The notes beneath the pieces are model-generated. The model ran no database searches. It saw nothing but the letters and a program-made list of their open reading frames with translations, and was not told the origin of the DNA. A DNA stretch of 64,000 nt from Apricaphanius iberus (Eukaryota > Chordata > Actinopteri > Cyprinodontiformes > Aphaniidae): contig JAPXFQ010002640.1 in the NCBI GenBank assembly GCA_028564705.1, positions 310,001 through 374,000 of the forward strand. Direction: 5' to 3'. This document shows positions 54,901 through 57,720 of the stretch, piece after piece. Both the position numbers and the translations under genes were made by a program. Numbering within the stretch: the first letter of the stretch is position 1; each line of letters begins with the position of its first letter.

Positions 54901-57504
54901 ACATTATGCTACTTTATGGAGAGATTTGGTCAGATTAAAAAACAAGAAAAACAAATGCACAATAAATCAGTTTTTTACAGCAAAATGTATTATAACACAT
55001 TTCCCAAGGTAGACCTCCTCACCAGTCAGTTAATAGAAAAAAATGGAATCAAAATTAGGTTTGCACACTTGAATTCACAGCTCCATTTTTATTACAGCTT
55101 TGAGCAATAAGAGTTAAGTTCTAATTTAGGATTTTTTTTCCTTTTTACTACAACACCAATGTAACCACACAAAAGGTTAATCGATGGTAACAATCTAAAA
55201 TGTTACATTCTTTCCTGCCACAAACTATGATGTCAAGGTAAATTAGTCAACATTTTTCCATATTATTCAATGAAACGGCATTTATCTTATGGCCAAATCC
55301 CTGTTCCTCCATTTTTGTAGTCCGTGTAGCTTAATAATAATACTGTATGATAATAATACTGTATAACTCAATTCTAAAGAGCACTGAGACCAAAAAAAAA
55401 CAACATGCATGATCCAAACAAAGTAAATGCAAGAATTATACTCAACTGACTAGAAACGCAGAAAAATGTCCCTGGTCAGAGATCACAAATGAGTCACATG
55501 TTTCCTTCCTCGCAGAGAGAAACAAGATGCTACAAGAGTTTCTTTTATGAGAATATGTAACAAACATCCAGCTGCTCAAATATGAAAAATATCTACTTCA
55601 TTGCAGCAGAATAAGCTTTGCTTTTAAGCTAAAGGTCCCTCTTCATGCGTATTATGAATTCTGTCAGAATTCAGAGACATTATTAACATCTTTTTTTCCC
55701 CCTAGGTCAGAGGATCCCCCAGCATTTGAGCTGGTCTACTCTAAAGAGTCATATGACACAGATTAAAGAATCATTTTGAGGAAGAAAACAAGTACAACAA
55801 ATAAATATATATATATATATATTTTTTTATTTTTATTTTTTTTTAAACACTTCATATAACTCAAACCTTAAACTAATGTGTTTAACTTGAAAAGAAATGA
55901 ATGCGAAAGTTGATTAAAATTGTGATTTGCTGACCTCTGGTGGTAGCTTTCTGGCTTTTTGCTTTACAAAGAAGAGGCTGGAGCATTAAGTGTAGCTAAA
56001 ACAATCTCTACACACTGTAGTGTATATTTATATGGGCACTGGAGACTGATCTGCCTTGCAGAAAGCCTGTATGAGGTGTTTTGCGAAGGTCTGCGCTCCC
56101 CACGTCCTTTGTTTGCTTGTCACATCAAGCACTTCAGTTCAAAAATATTGTTACAACTTTATAAGTAAAAGGTTTGCAAACTGTACTGTGAAAACTGGAT
56201 GGTTCTGGTTGCTGTCTCTATGAGTACTGATGCTAGCACTGTCTCCGATTACGCGCGGACACACACACACATATACGTGTCAAATGTGGTGCTCTGTGCA
56301 CCCCAGCAGTGTTCTGAGGGACGTTTTATTGAATTCAGTTTGATATCGAACCACTTAACCCTCCTTACGAGTGGCTACTGCATATTTGATAAATCCAACT
56401 TTTGACCACTCATACCAACATTCTAAATTTCATCCCTAGGATTGAATATAGGCTAGTTTCTACAAACGTTTGATAAATGAGGGCCCTGGAATCTGTCCTG
56501 GTGATAAAGAGTTTTACTATTTGAGTGCAAAATTACAAATCTTAAATGATTGCGTTGCTTATTTCAAACTAAGCGTTTAGTCTAAACTGGTAATAAAATT
56601 CTTGCTTTGAAAAAGTTGCTTTGAAAAATTTAAAAAAGTATAACCAAGAAAAAATGAGTATTAAACACACTAATGTATCAATCGACCGTCTGCATAAATA
56701 CACACAACCTGCAAAGGAGCTGAATAAATTAATACTGACTTTAAAATAGTAATGCTAACTGTTTTTTTGTTTTGTTTTTTTAATAAGCACTTTCATCATT
56801 GTCACAAATATAACAAAACAACAAGTTAAAATTTTAAGTACATGTCACCTACCACTATCCAGAACGTGTAGCCGATTTCTAGTGACTCAAATGTGAAGCA
56901 TCAAAGTGCTGATGCATTCATAGACCGAAAATAGTAGGACTTCACAGTTCGGATGCACTTGGCAGAGCCAATCTAAAATAAATCTGCATCACTGCTTCGG
57001 TCATTACAAGAATGAGACCACATGTGTATAGAAGAACTCGAACTGATGTGCCAGACACAAAAAGATCACTCGAAAACGTAAAAGGACAACAAAAAACAGT
57101 AGGGAACTGATGTACCTGAAACAAACGGACCCAAAATGGAATGCAGAAAGTTTTAAAAGCCCAAACATCCTGGCTGAAATCAACACACCGATGTTAGGGT
57201 CACTTAAAGTTAAAGGGGTGTAGGTCACGTGACAGGTCAAAGGTCTTCGGTGATGGTGAGCAAAAACGGACAGCTAGCAGCCGCTGCAAACATATGCGTG
57301 ACGTTAAAGACAAAACCTCCCATTCATACACTCGGAAGCACCTGGGATGGAAACGTGTGGAGTTTTAACTTACTTTTTAAAGTCGGAGCTGAAAAGTCCA
57401 AAGGCAGCCCCGGCGCTGGAAGAGGTCGGGGTGGTCTCCTGCCCCGCTTCCACCGCAGCCTCCGCTCCTCCTTGCTGGTCGTTGTACAAGGCTACAGTCG
57501 ACAT
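321..57504 (-). CDS. ap3b1: AP-3 complex subunit beta-1 (beta-3A adaptin), 20 coding exons, C-terminus outside window
   Basis: Large beta subunit of the AP-3 heterotetramer, which sorts cargo from endosomes to lysosomes and lysosome-related organelles. Loss of human AP3B1 causes Hermansky-Pudlak syndrome type 2. The exons listed separately join in phase into 2,436 nt with no internal stop, giving residues 1-812. Residues 1-43 are a variable N-terminal tail, about 44-657 the helical-repeat trunk, and about 658-812 a Ser/Glu/Lys-rich hinge. The ear domain, roughly 280 residues in mammals, must lie left of position 1. AP3B1 is favoured over the neuronal paralogue AP3B2 by SPWKE at the end of exon 7, QLYWH in exon 9 and KLLKDKST in exon 6. 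The introns range from 85 bp to 12.4 kb. All splice junctions are GT/AG. No second gene on this strand interrupts the exon series. Confidence 0.96.
466..1685. promoter_or_regulatory. Unique part of ap3b1 intron 19 with CNE-like blocks
   Basis: Apart from a poly-A run near 480-497 I see no repeat here. Blocks at about 810-1080 and 1300-1460 are dense in homeodomain-type TAAT/ATTA cores and have balanced composition unlike the AT-rich repeats around them. They look like conserved non-coding elements. An enhancer role is inference; only cross-species alignment can show it. Confidence 0.3.
1686..3165 (-). mobile_element. Tc1-like transposon, decayed, right end truncated
   Basis: The left terminal repeat starts CACTGCTCACAAAAAATAAA after a TA dinucleotide at 1684-1685. 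The minus strand encodes Tc1 transposase pieces in more than one frame. One at 2115-2381 keeps the DNARPH motif with the second catalytic Asp, and the SPNLNPVEH motif with the Glu. The element can be followed to about 3165, where the expected right terminal repeat breaks off in AAGTGT and unrelated sequence follows. Frameshifts make it inactive. Confidence 0.85.
3390..3705 (+). mobile_element. L2-like LINE 3' fragment with TTGC tail
   Basis: The plus strand matches, almost base for base, the longer copy at 36.2-36.8 kb. It covers the last reverse-transcriptase-ORF codons ([19 protein letters not shown]), the 3' UTR and a tail of CTTGCTTGCTTGC repeats. It is strongly 5' truncated. The two copies being so alike suggests recent activity of the family. 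Confidence 0.8.
3706..5630. other. Rest of ap3b1 intron 19, mostly unassigned
   Basis: AT-rich, with no coding exon on either strand. The stretch 4820-5110 looks like a small repeat unit: CTGCTGAGC-type blocks recur near both ends, and it contains two perfect 16-bp palindromes at 4971-4986 and 5018-5033. Open frames at 4570-4898 are pyrimidine-rich and show no protein-like pattern. Confidence 0.3.
4971..5033. repeat. Pair of perfect 16-bp palindromes
   Basis: TCGCCTCGCGAGGCGA at 4971-4986 and CTGCCTCATGAGGCAG at 5018-5033 are each their own reverse complement. They lie 31 bp apart and share the GCCTC/GAGGC arms, so they probably descend from one motif. They sit within what looks like a short interspersed element. 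Confidence 0.6.
5631..5808 (-). CDS. ap3b1: ap3b1 exon 19 (hinge)
   Basis: A 178-nt exon coding a Ser/Glu segment ([20 protein letters not shown]) and then a basic Lys/Arg-rich end ([15 protein letters not shown]). Mammalian AP3B1 has the same acidic-then-basic pattern. The acceptor is TCTGCAG and the donor GTGCGT. The many acidic-flanked serines resemble the CK2-primed sites pyrophosphorylated in the mammalian hinge (family knowledge). Confidence 0.9.
6012..6153 (-). CDS. ap3b1: ap3b1 exon 18 (hinge, start)
   Basis: A 142-nt exon beginning [20 protein letters not shown]. It then turns acidic (SDDEKEVEG) and ends in a run of about 12 Ser broken by one Asn, encoded by a mixed AGC/AGT repeat that could vary in length. 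The acceptor is TTTTAG and the donor GTATGA. The KFYSDDE block aligns with KKFYSESEE of mammalian AP3B1. Confidence 0.9.
6820..7110. repeat. Interspersed repeat, copy 1 of 2 in window
   Basis: Shares diverged but clear blocks in the same order with 25480-25740, including ACTTGATTGGATTTTTT and TAGCCAGAGTAGAAACCA. The family is not identified. This copy ends just before the BED/hAT transposon. Confidence 0.45.
7190..9600 (+). pseudogene. Dead hAT transposon with BED-finger transposase (ZBED-like)
   Basis: Four plus-strand blocks in shifted frames follow the order of a hAT transposase. Block 1, at 7294-7593, is a BED finger ([27 protein letters not shown]), but one zinc-binding Cys position holds Phe. 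Block 2, at 7987-8208, holds [17 protein letters not shown] and [12 protein letters not shown]. Block 3, at 8366-8647, is internal RNase H-like sequence. Block 4, at 8849-9046, is the hAT dimerisation region ([21 protein letters not shown]) with its TSVPSERLF-type core damaged. Stops and frameshifts lie between blocks. Terminal repeats are too decayed to place; both flanks carry TTCGG/CCGAA-rich sequence. Confidence 0.75.
9750..9880 (-). CDS. ap3b1: ap3b1 exon 17
   Basis: A 131-nt exon coding [20 protein letters not shown], then YQELSDWP and [13 protein letters not shown]. This is the trunk-to-hinge connector. The donor GTAAAG follows CCG. The open frame runs on into the intron, but exon 18 restores the expected hinge sequence in phase, which supports this donor. 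Confidence 0.92.
10595..10781 (-). CDS. ap3b1: ap3b1 exon 16
   Basis: A 187-nt exon from [20 protein letters not shown] through [20 protein letters not shown] to [12 protein letters not shown], ending in phase 1. It closes the helical trunk. The acceptor is TCCTCAG and the donor GTACTT. Confidence 0.96.
10991..11040 (-). mobile_element. LINE 3'-end remnant
   Basis: The minus strand reads like the end of a fish LINE 3' UTR, a CCTTGGGGATTATTAAAGT phrase. Such phrases mark Rex/CR1-type tails in fish. There is no coding part, so the family cannot be settled. Confidence 0.4.
11041..11903. other. Unassigned part of ap3b1 intron 15
   Basis: AT-rich sequence of about 860 bp with no coding exon, recognisable repeat or regulatory pattern that I can support. 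Confidence 0.3.
11904..12722. mobile_element. Foldback (long inverted-repeat) non-autonomous transposon
   Basis: The two ends are inverted copies over roughly 130 bp. The left arm (GTTCGGTTTTCTTTGACCTG near 11909 and TTTGGAGCCACTTGGAATCC near 11980) pairs with right-arm sequence around 12640-12715. No open frame is shared with a known transposase. It may be a MITE or a solo foldback element. The exact ends and target duplication are not resolved. Confidence 0.65.
12871..13047 (-). CDS. ap3b1: ap3b1 exon 15
   Basis: A 177-nt exon coding 59 residues in phase 0: [20 protein letters not shown], then [19 protein letters not shown] and [12 protein letters not shown]. The acceptor is TGTGCAG and the donor GTTGAC. 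Confidence 0.95.
13157..13266 (-). CDS. ap3b1: ap3b1 exon 14
   Basis: A 110-nt exon that completes the Glu codon and reads [20 protein letters not shown] and then [13 protein letters not shown]. The acceptor is CAAACAG and the donor GTATGT. Introns on both sides are about 90-110 bp. Confidence 0.95.
13356..13488 (-). CDS. ap3b1: ap3b1 exon 13
   Basis: A 133-nt exon coding [37 protein letters not shown] and LLLSNRD, ending in phase 1. The acceptor is GTTTAG and the donor GTAAGA. Open frames that continue into the flanking introns here are read-through, because the conserved sequence stops exactly at the splice sites. Confidence 0.95.
13577..13639 (-). CDS. ap3b1: ap3b1 exon 12
   Basis: A 63-nt exon in phase 0 coding [20 protein letters not shown] and Q, a highly conserved adaptin trunk helix pair. 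The acceptor is TTTTACAG and the donor GTTTGT. It begins a tight cluster of four exons within 0.8 kb. Confidence 0.95.
13712..14784 (-). mobile_element. Tc1-like transposon, both terminal repeats present, coding region dead
   Basis: The ends are inverted repeats of about 34 bp that begin TACAGTAGAAACCAGAACC at 13712 and mirror at 14753-14784, with TA at each end as expected for Tc1. The minus strand holds diverged transposase sequence (for example [17 protein letters not shown]), broken by stops. At about 1.07 kb it is shorter than an intact Tc1 element (about 1.6 kb), so it has internal deletions. Confidence 0.82.
14785..15849. other. Unassigned AT-rich part of ap3b1 intron 11
   Basis: About 1 kb with no exon or clear repeat. 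A short GAAGAAGAAGAAGAAAC run lies near 15363. Open frames here are lysine/phenylalanine-rich and show no protein pattern. Confidence 0.3.
15850..16135 (-). mobile_element. Non-autonomous DNA transposon fragment, related to the 47.9-49.7 kb element
   Basis: Shares diverged blocks in inverted orientation with 49380-49655. These include an AACGTCAACGTCA block, a GATTACATGTAAAG block, GCGGCGCTTTGTGTG and CCAACCAATCAGAGCGT-like segments. It ends about 220 bp before exon 11. The left terminal repeat is not seen. Confidence 0.5.
16354..16425 (-). CDS. ap3b1: ap3b1 exon 11
   Basis: A 72-nt exon in phase 0 coding 24 residues: [20 protein letters not shown] then KTLK. It matches the trunk block that follows the IQRK motif in AP3B1. 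The acceptor is ATAACAG and the donor GTAACC. Confidence 0.95.
16511..16565 (-). CDS. ap3b1: ap3b1 exon 10
   Basis: A 55-nt micro-like exon coding [19 protein letters not shown], with the first Arg codon split across the intron. The acceptor is TTGTGCAG and the donor GTGAGG. Only 85 bp separate it from exon 11. Confidence 0.95.
16612..19150. mobile_element. Composite DNA transposon filling ap3b1 intron 9, interrupted by a hAT element
   Basis: The outer ends are diverged inverted repeats: CCCCTTTTCCAATAGGG near 16638 pairs with CCCTAGAGGAAAAGGGG near 19125, each followed inward by a GAATGGGTAG-type block. The inside holds two diverged direct copies of about 140 bp (about 16985-17115 and 18535-18665), each starting near ACGGAAGCC and ending at ATGTCCCAGAT. 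A younger hAT element sits between them. No transposase was recognised. Confidence 0.55.
17144..18419. mobile_element. hAT-type non-autonomous transposon with perfect 8-bp target duplication
   Basis: The left end TAGGGATGGGTACCG and right end CCATACCCATCCCAT are imperfect inverted repeats. GTCCTCTC occurs immediately outside both ends (17136-17143 and 18420-18427). An 8-bp duplication is the hAT hallmark. The interior is AT-rich with no transposase. It is nested in the 16.6-19.15 kb element. Confidence 0.85.
19214..19311 (-). CDS. ap3b1: ap3b1 exon 9
   Basis: A 98-nt exon reading [18 protein letters not shown] and then [13 protein letters not shown]. It ends in phase 2 before donor GTAACT. 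It is followed in the gene by a 2.6-kb intron largely filled with nested DNA transposons. Confidence 0.95.
19870..20810 (-). mobile_element. Tc1-like transposon remnant (third family)
   Basis: Its left end, ATAGTGGTGCAGAAAATAAG, is a known fish Tc1 terminal-repeat pattern. The minus strand encodes the transposase C-terminus ([20 protein letters not shown]) and earlier pieces up to about 20.8 kb in broken frames. The right terminal repeat was not found, so the element is truncated there. Confidence 0.75.
21000..21203 (-). mobile_element. LINE 3' UTR fragment
   Basis: The minus strand matches the LINE 3' UTR pattern also present at 36.1-37.0 kb (plus) and 37.1-37.4 kb (minus). The shared phrases are GGTTCTGCCAGAGGTTTGTT-like, a CATGCTTGCTCAGTATGAGG block and an ATTGAATGG tail. 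Confidence 0.6.
21230..21510. mobile_element. Probable MITE
   Basis: Contains CACTTGAACCGAGACCTAG and an AGTATGAATGCACCC end, phrases typical of a fish inverted-repeat element. Terminal repeats were not matched convincingly. It lies about 310 bp from exon 8. Confidence 0.3.
21822..21977 (-). CDS. ap3b1: ap3b1 exon 8
   Basis: A 156-nt exon coding 52 residues. Its first part is an acidic variable loop ([20 protein letters not shown]). The second part, [18 protein letters not shown], is invariant across AP-3 beta subunits. The acidic loop with its SDSE motif is a likely casein kinase 2 target, judged from sequence only. The donor is GTGAGT. Confidence 0.96.
22284..23275. mobile_element. hAT-like MITE, copy 1
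   Basis: The left end TAGGGATGTCCCGATCC and right end near GGACTTCCCTC are inverted repeats with a few mismatches. The interior shares blocks with 41490-42335, including CAGTTTCCTGATC, ACTACGCTTCA and GTTAAAATAAGGTGAATTA. There is no coding sequence. Confidence 0.6.
23280..24687 (-). mobile_element. Rest of ap3b1 intron 7, with a Tc1-like fragment at about 23950-24190
   Basis: Read on the minus strand, about 24060-24150 matches the Tc1 transposase block around the motif VKHGGG/LWGCF (plus strand GCATCCCCACAGCATG and CACCACCATGTTTCACCATG). It belongs to a different Tc1 family from the other copies. The rest of this stretch is AT-rich and unassigned. Confidence 0.65.
24688..24870 (-). CDS. ap3b1: ap3b1 exon 7
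   Basis: A 183-nt exon coding 61 residues in phase 0. It runs from [20 protein letters not shown] through [19 protein letters not shown] to TQFTSPWKE. The SPWKE end is the AP3B1 form of this junction. The acceptor is CTCCAG and the donor GTGAGG. Confidence 0.97.
25480..25740. repeat. Interspersed repeat, copy 2 of 2 in window
   Basis: Colinear with 6820-7110 over diverged blocks (GATTTGATTGGATTTTCTTT, ATAGCCAGAGTAGAAAACCA). The orientation is the same. The family is unknown. Confidence 0.45.
26440..27130. promoter_or_regulatory. CNE-like unique block in ap3b1 intron 6
   Basis: A repeat-free stretch with balanced composition. A core at about 26690-26860 contains AATTCTAATTAAGGTGCC, CCTATAAAATTATGAAGGG and a cyclic-AMP-response-like CATCACGTCAGAG. 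It has no splice sites or frame of coding type. The composition and motif density resemble deeply conserved vertebrate enhancers. The call rests on appearance only. Confidence 0.35.
27131..28789. other. Unassigned part of ap3b1 intron 6
   Basis: AT-rich and lacking exons. Short A-runs occur near 27400 and 27655. No repeat family was recognised with confidence. Confidence 0.3.
28790..29060. promoter_or_regulatory. CNE-like block in ap3b1 intron 6
   Basis: Low-repeat sequence around GCATGCACAGTG, TCTTCATTAGCGTCTGG and GGGCTAAATATGCTCTGCAT, including an octamer-like ATATGC. Possible regulatory element; not coding. Confidence 0.25.
29559..29625 (-). CDS. ap3b1: ap3b1 exon 6
   Basis: A 67-nt exon whose first base completes the Ser codon from exon 5, followed by [20 protein letters not shown] and ST. 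The acceptor is CTCTGCAG and the donor GTGAGC. The KDKST ending favours AP3B1 over AP3B2. Confidence 0.95.
29755..30185 (-). mobile_element. Tc1-like transposon fragment (fourth family)
   Basis: The left part holds the terminal-repeat phrase TAATAGACCAACACAAAGTA followed by ACAAATAAAAATCTG. The right part, about 29945-30030, matches the transposase-gene region with GGATTTAGATCTGGACTTCG. The transposase would be on the minus strand. A terminal-repeat piece of the same family occurs at about 41315-41405. Confidence 0.7.
30186..31652. other. Unassigned part of ap3b1 intron 5
   Basis: AT-rich, with T-runs near 31184 and 31302. Around 31500-31590 the GATGCCGACTTTT block resembles sequence in the MITE-like fragment near 34.9 kb. 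I cannot support more. Confidence 0.3.
31653..31813 (-). CDS. ap3b1: ap3b1 exon 5
   Basis: A 161-nt exon beginning [19 protein letters not shown] and continuing through [16 protein letters not shown] to AHAIQKLY, typical of the trunk helical repeats. It ends in phase 2 at CTCTACAG, before donor GTAGTT; exon 6 completes the Ser codon. Confidence 0.96.
32420..33210 (-). pseudogene. 5'-truncated non-LTR retrotransposon reverse transcriptase
   Basis: Minus-strand pieces in three frames: [20 protein letters not shown], then [20 protein letters not shown] and [13 protein letters not shown] (the YADD-type active site is YSDD), and finally [20 protein letters not shown] near the C-terminus. The order fits a fish CR1/L2-superfamily LINE. 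There is a frameshift before GTGAPQG and a deletion after NEMIVL. The 3' tail is near 32420-32450. Its 5' edge is about 55 bp from the donor of ap3b1 exon 4. Confidence 0.85.
33265..33360 (-). CDS. ap3b1: ap3b1 exon 4
   Basis: A 96-nt exon coding 32 residues that include [20 protein letters not shown], the best conserved trunk block shared with AP-1 and AP-2 beta subunits. The acceptor is GGGCAG and the donor GTAACA. A LINE fragment lies about 55 bp downstream of the donor. Confidence 0.96.
33403..34649. other. Unassigned part of ap3b1 intron 3
   Basis: No exon or clear repeat. A GGAATGGAAAGGGATGGAAA-type short tandem repeat lies at about 34351-34372. Confidence 0.3.
34650..34980. mobile_element. 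Non-autonomous DNA transposon fragment
   Basis: GC-richer than its surroundings. It carries GACCGATCGGGAGCTGGTCG and a CGCACAGTGTGCGCCTGGC end, phrases of a common fish MITE. Only one end was recognised. Confidence 0.4.
34981..36099. other. Unassigned part of ap3b1 intron 3
   Basis: AT-rich with no exon. It contains a run of about eleven G near 35870-35880 and an A-rich run near 35660-35680. Confidence 0.3.
36100..37046 (+). mobile_element. LINE 3' UTR interrupted by another LINE
   Basis: The phrase GGAGGTTTCTTCCTGTT ends at 36165, and its natural continuation AAAGGGGAGCTTATCC resumes at 36801. The later part has CATGCTTGCTTAGTATGAGG and the tail ATAAATAAACTGAATTGAAC. The interrupting element is listed separately. 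Confidence 0.7.
36166..36794 (+). mobile_element. L2-like LINE 3' fragment inserted in another LINE
   Basis: The plus strand encodes the C-terminal part of an L2-type reverse transcriptase: [50 protein letters not shown] and [16 protein letters not shown]. The 3' UTR ends ATAAACTTGCCTTG. CCTGTT stands on both sides (36160-36165 and 36795-36800) as a likely 6-bp target duplication. The reading frame from 36313 to 36639 is open, so the copy is fairly young, though strongly 5' truncated. Confidence 0.85.
37118..38585 (-). mobile_element. L2-like LINE, 3' half, minus strand
   Basis: The minus strand carries reverse-transcriptase C-terminal sequence near 38420-38580 ([36 protein letters not shown]) and, after a frameshift, the ORF end at about 38222-38400 ([17 protein letters not shown]). 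A long, partly GC-rich 3' UTR follows, ending at ATAAACTGAATTGAATTGAA near 37120. It faces the plus-strand LINE at 36.1-37.05 kb. Confidence 0.8.
38610..40078. mobile_element. Common fish interspersed repeat (unclassified)
   Basis: Begins near GAAGCCAACAAGCAAGTGGC and has GGCTGGCTCCAAAAAGGAGC, AACATGTTTACAGCCTGG and AATTAGGGGCGTGGCC. It closes with GGGTGACGTCACCTGAGGG and ATCTACAGTCTATG. I recognise this order as that of a widespread fish repeat. No inverted terminal repeat or transposase is visible, so its class is left open. Confidence 0.45.
40079..41314. promoter_or_regulatory. Unique part of ap3b1 intron 3 with CNE-like blocks
   Basis: Blocks at about 40380-40620 (TTGAAATTAATGGCATTACT and neighbours) and 40960-41190 (CTCTCCAATTATATCCACC, CTGCTGCTAATCAATATTCA) look like conserved non-coding elements: no repeats, no coding frame, many TAAT/ATTA cores. 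Confidence 0.3.
41315..41405. mobile_element. Tc1 terminal-repeat remnant
   Basis: The CTTTTCCTTCCACTTTACAA ... TGTCACATAAAATCCCAGT phrase is the inverted form of the terminal repeat seen at 29.76-29.88 kb. No transposase part is attached. Confidence 0.55.
41490..42335. mobile_element. hAT-like MITE, copy 2
   Basis: Colinear with 22284-23275 over several blocks (CATGTGATTTCAGACTCAG, GAACAGTTTCCTGATCC, GTTAAAATAAGGTGAATTAG). A TATATA microsatellite is at about 41594-41612. The ends are more decayed than in copy 1. Confidence 0.5.
42336..44682. other. Unassigned part of ap3b1 intron 3
   Basis: AT-rich, with no exon and no repeat that I can name. Small open frames here have no family features. 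Confidence 0.3.
44683..44757 (-). CDS. ap3b1: ap3b1 exon 3
   Basis: A 75-nt exon coding 25 residues, including [19 protein letters not shown], which is almost invariant in AP-3 beta subunits. The acceptor is TTTTGTAG and the donor GTATGA. It is too short to stand out as an open reading frame and was found by scanning for the expected motif between exons 2 and 4. Confidence 0.95.
44865..44940 (-). CDS. ap3b1: ap3b1 exon 2
   Basis: A 76-nt exon that enters in phase 2 and ends on a complete codon. It reads [20 protein letters not shown] followed by MKRIVQ, the first helical hairpin of the beta-adaptin trunk. The acceptor is TACTCAG and the donor GTGAGT. It lies only 107 bp from exon 3 but 12.4 kb from exon 1. 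Confidence 0.95.
44941..46594. other. Part of ap3b1 intron 1, with a CNE-like block at 45640-45850
   Basis: Mostly AT-rich. Block 45640-45850 (TTCTTTGACATGCCTAGATAG, GGTGCACCCAGCTGCCCTAA) is repeat-free with balanced composition. A run of about 19 A lies at about 46070-46088. Confidence 0.3.
46672..46855 (-). CDS. Unassigned coding-like exon in ap3b1 intron 1
   Basis: The minus strand holds a 184-nt open block framed by a usable acceptor (GGATTTATAG) and donor (AGCG, then GTAAAC). It reads [20 protein letters not shown], then [20 protein letters not shown] and [12 protein letters not shown]. It is clearly richer in GC than its flanks and has a helical, charged character. I do not recognise it. 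Used as an ap3b1 cassette it would shift frame (184 is not a multiple of 3) and meet a stop, so it is not part of the standard protein. It could be an exon of a nested gene, a captured gene fragment or a transposon ORF piece. Confidence 0.3.
46900..47915. other. Part of ap3b1 intron 1, possible CNE at 47090-47390
   Basis: Low-repeat sequence. The part around CTACCTCACCTGCCTCCTGG and TAATCAAAGATAACCGTGC has the look of a regulatory element; ATCAAAG is TCF/LEF-like. No exon seen. Confidence 0.25.
48625..49114. mobile_element. Innermost hAT-type MITE
   Basis: Ends TAGGGCTGCAC and GTGCAGCCCTA are perfect 11-bp inverted repeats. The flanks TAGCAGGT and TACCAGGT match at 7 of 8 positions, as expected for an aged hAT duplication. 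The right half, with GATCAAAATGATCGTGATTA, is typical of a fish hAT MITE. It contains the (AT)n array at 48869-48910. Confidence 0.85.
48869..48910. repeat. (AT)n microsatellite
   Basis: About 21 perfect AT units inside the innermost hAT MITE. Confidence 0.95.
49660..50149. other. Unassigned part of ap3b1 intron 1
   Basis: About 490 bp with no exon or named repeat. Several GT/AG pairs occur, but no conserved protein sequence. Confidence 0.25.
50150..50625 (+). mobile_element. LINE 3' fragment with GATTCT tail
   Basis: The plus strand encodes [20 protein letters not shown], then [11 protein letters not shown] and TEKQFLPQGA, the C-terminal end of a fish LINE ORF of the same broad type as that at 32.4-33.2 kb. 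The 3' end is a (GATTCT)n run at about 50600-50622. Confidence 0.7.
50841..51050 (+). mobile_element. tRNA-derived SINE
   Basis: The head has an A-box (TGGCTCAGTGG) and a decayed B-box (GCGAGTTTGATTAC). The middle, GATGTGACCCTAAGCAAGGC, and the tail AAAAAGCTTTGAGTGG to GGACTATTTAAAG are those of a common fish SINE. A second SINE on the minus strand at 54.3-54.5 kb has the same design. Confidence 0.75.
51051..52046. other. Unassigned part of ap3b1 intron 1
   Basis: No named repeat and no exon. The short open frames on both strands lack family features. Confidence 0.25.
52047..52598. mobile_element. Foldback/MITE with very long terminal inverted repeats
   Basis: The two halves are inverted copies. 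The outer arms CAGTTGAAACTTGAAAAATT and CAGGTGAAACTTGAAAAATT (read inward) agree over about 40 bp. Pairing then continues at lower identity through GACTCATTACAAGCAAAT and ATAATGCCTTACAG-type blocks, to arms of about 230 bp. No coding sequence. I know this family as a common vertebrate non-autonomous element but do not assign it to a superfamily here. Confidence 0.75.
52599..54334. other. Part of ap3b1 intron 1, simple repeats and a possible retro-tail
   Basis: A-run at about 53480-53499 and a T-run of 23 at about 53821-53843. The part 54000-54330 ends TTGTTGCTCAATAAATAAAT and may be the 3' end of a retrotransposed sequence. Its source is not recognised. Confidence 0.25.
54335..54500 (-). mobile_element. 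tRNA-derived SINE
   Basis: Read on the minus strand it starts GGGGTGACTGTGGCTCAGTG. The A-box TGGCTCAGTGG and B-box GGTTCAATTCC are both intact. The fish SINE core CCCTGGGCAAGGCACTTAAC follows. The tail is TGTATGTATTTACC. The complete Pol III boxes suggest a fairly young copy. Confidence 0.85.
54501..57223. other. Unassigned part of ap3b1 intron 1
   Basis: AT-rich with no exon. It contains an (AT)n stretch near 55803-55822 and a GT/CA-type run near 56255-56270. Confidence 0.3.
57224..57233. promoter_or_regulatory. Perfect CLEAR palindrome in ap3b1 intron 1
   Basis: GTCACGTGAC, the consensus TFEB/TFE3 CLEAR motif, lies about 140 bp inside intron 1, downstream of exon 1. CLEAR sites cluster within a few hundred bases of the start sites of lysosomal genes. 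This one and the M-box-like site at 57699 flank exon 1. Confidence 0.4.
57374..57504 (-). CDS. ap3b1: ap3b1 exon 1 (start codon, N-terminal tail)
   Basis: Encodes residues 1-43, starting [10 protein letters not shown] and ending near FGLFSSDFK, then two bases of the next codon. The ATG is the only one that leads into the conserved GLFSSD motif shared with other AP3B proteins. The donor is GTAAGT. The tail is rich in Gly, Ala and Thr, as in other family members, and is the least conserved part of the trunk. Confidence 0.93.
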
Positions 57505-57559
57505 GACTTCGCTTCTAAAACACTCGTTCGAGAGGGAAAACTTACTCCGCGTCTGTCTG

Positions 57560-57720
57560 GCGTTTTAAATTTACATTAACTTGTCCGAAAATATGTCAGC
57601 GTTGCGTTTCCTTTAAAGTTCATGCAGAGCTAAACTTCTTCCAGATTCTTCACAACTTTTCACACGCTGAAGCGGAAGTGTGAGTTGGACAAGTTAGCGT
57701 CACATGACCGGACATCAGCT
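57560..57720 (-). promoter_or_regulatory. ap3b1: Probable ap3b1 5' UTR and TATA-less core promoter
   Basis: The 60-220 bp upstream of the start codon is richer in CpG than the flanks and shows no TATA box. It carries an ETS/GABPA-type site, GCGGAAGTG, at 57672-57680 and the E-box GTCACATGAC at 57699-57708. ETS sites are typical of TATA-less housekeeping promoters. The transcription start cannot be placed from sequence alone. Confidence 0.5.
57699..57708. promoter_or_regulatory. M-box/CLEAR-like E-box upstream of ap3b1
   Basis: GTCACATGAC, about 195 bp upstream of the ap3b1 ATG. It contains TCACATGA, the form preferred by MITF/TFE family factors, which drive lysosome and melanosome genes. Its place in the probable promoter of an AP-3 subunit gene fits that role. 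Binding is inferred only. Confidence 0.4.

Noticed and set aside
57229..57579. Plus-strand open frame of 116 codons near the ap3b1 start
   Set aside because: Antisense of exon 1 and its GC-rich flank; no family features, and the minus strand gives the expected N-terminus.
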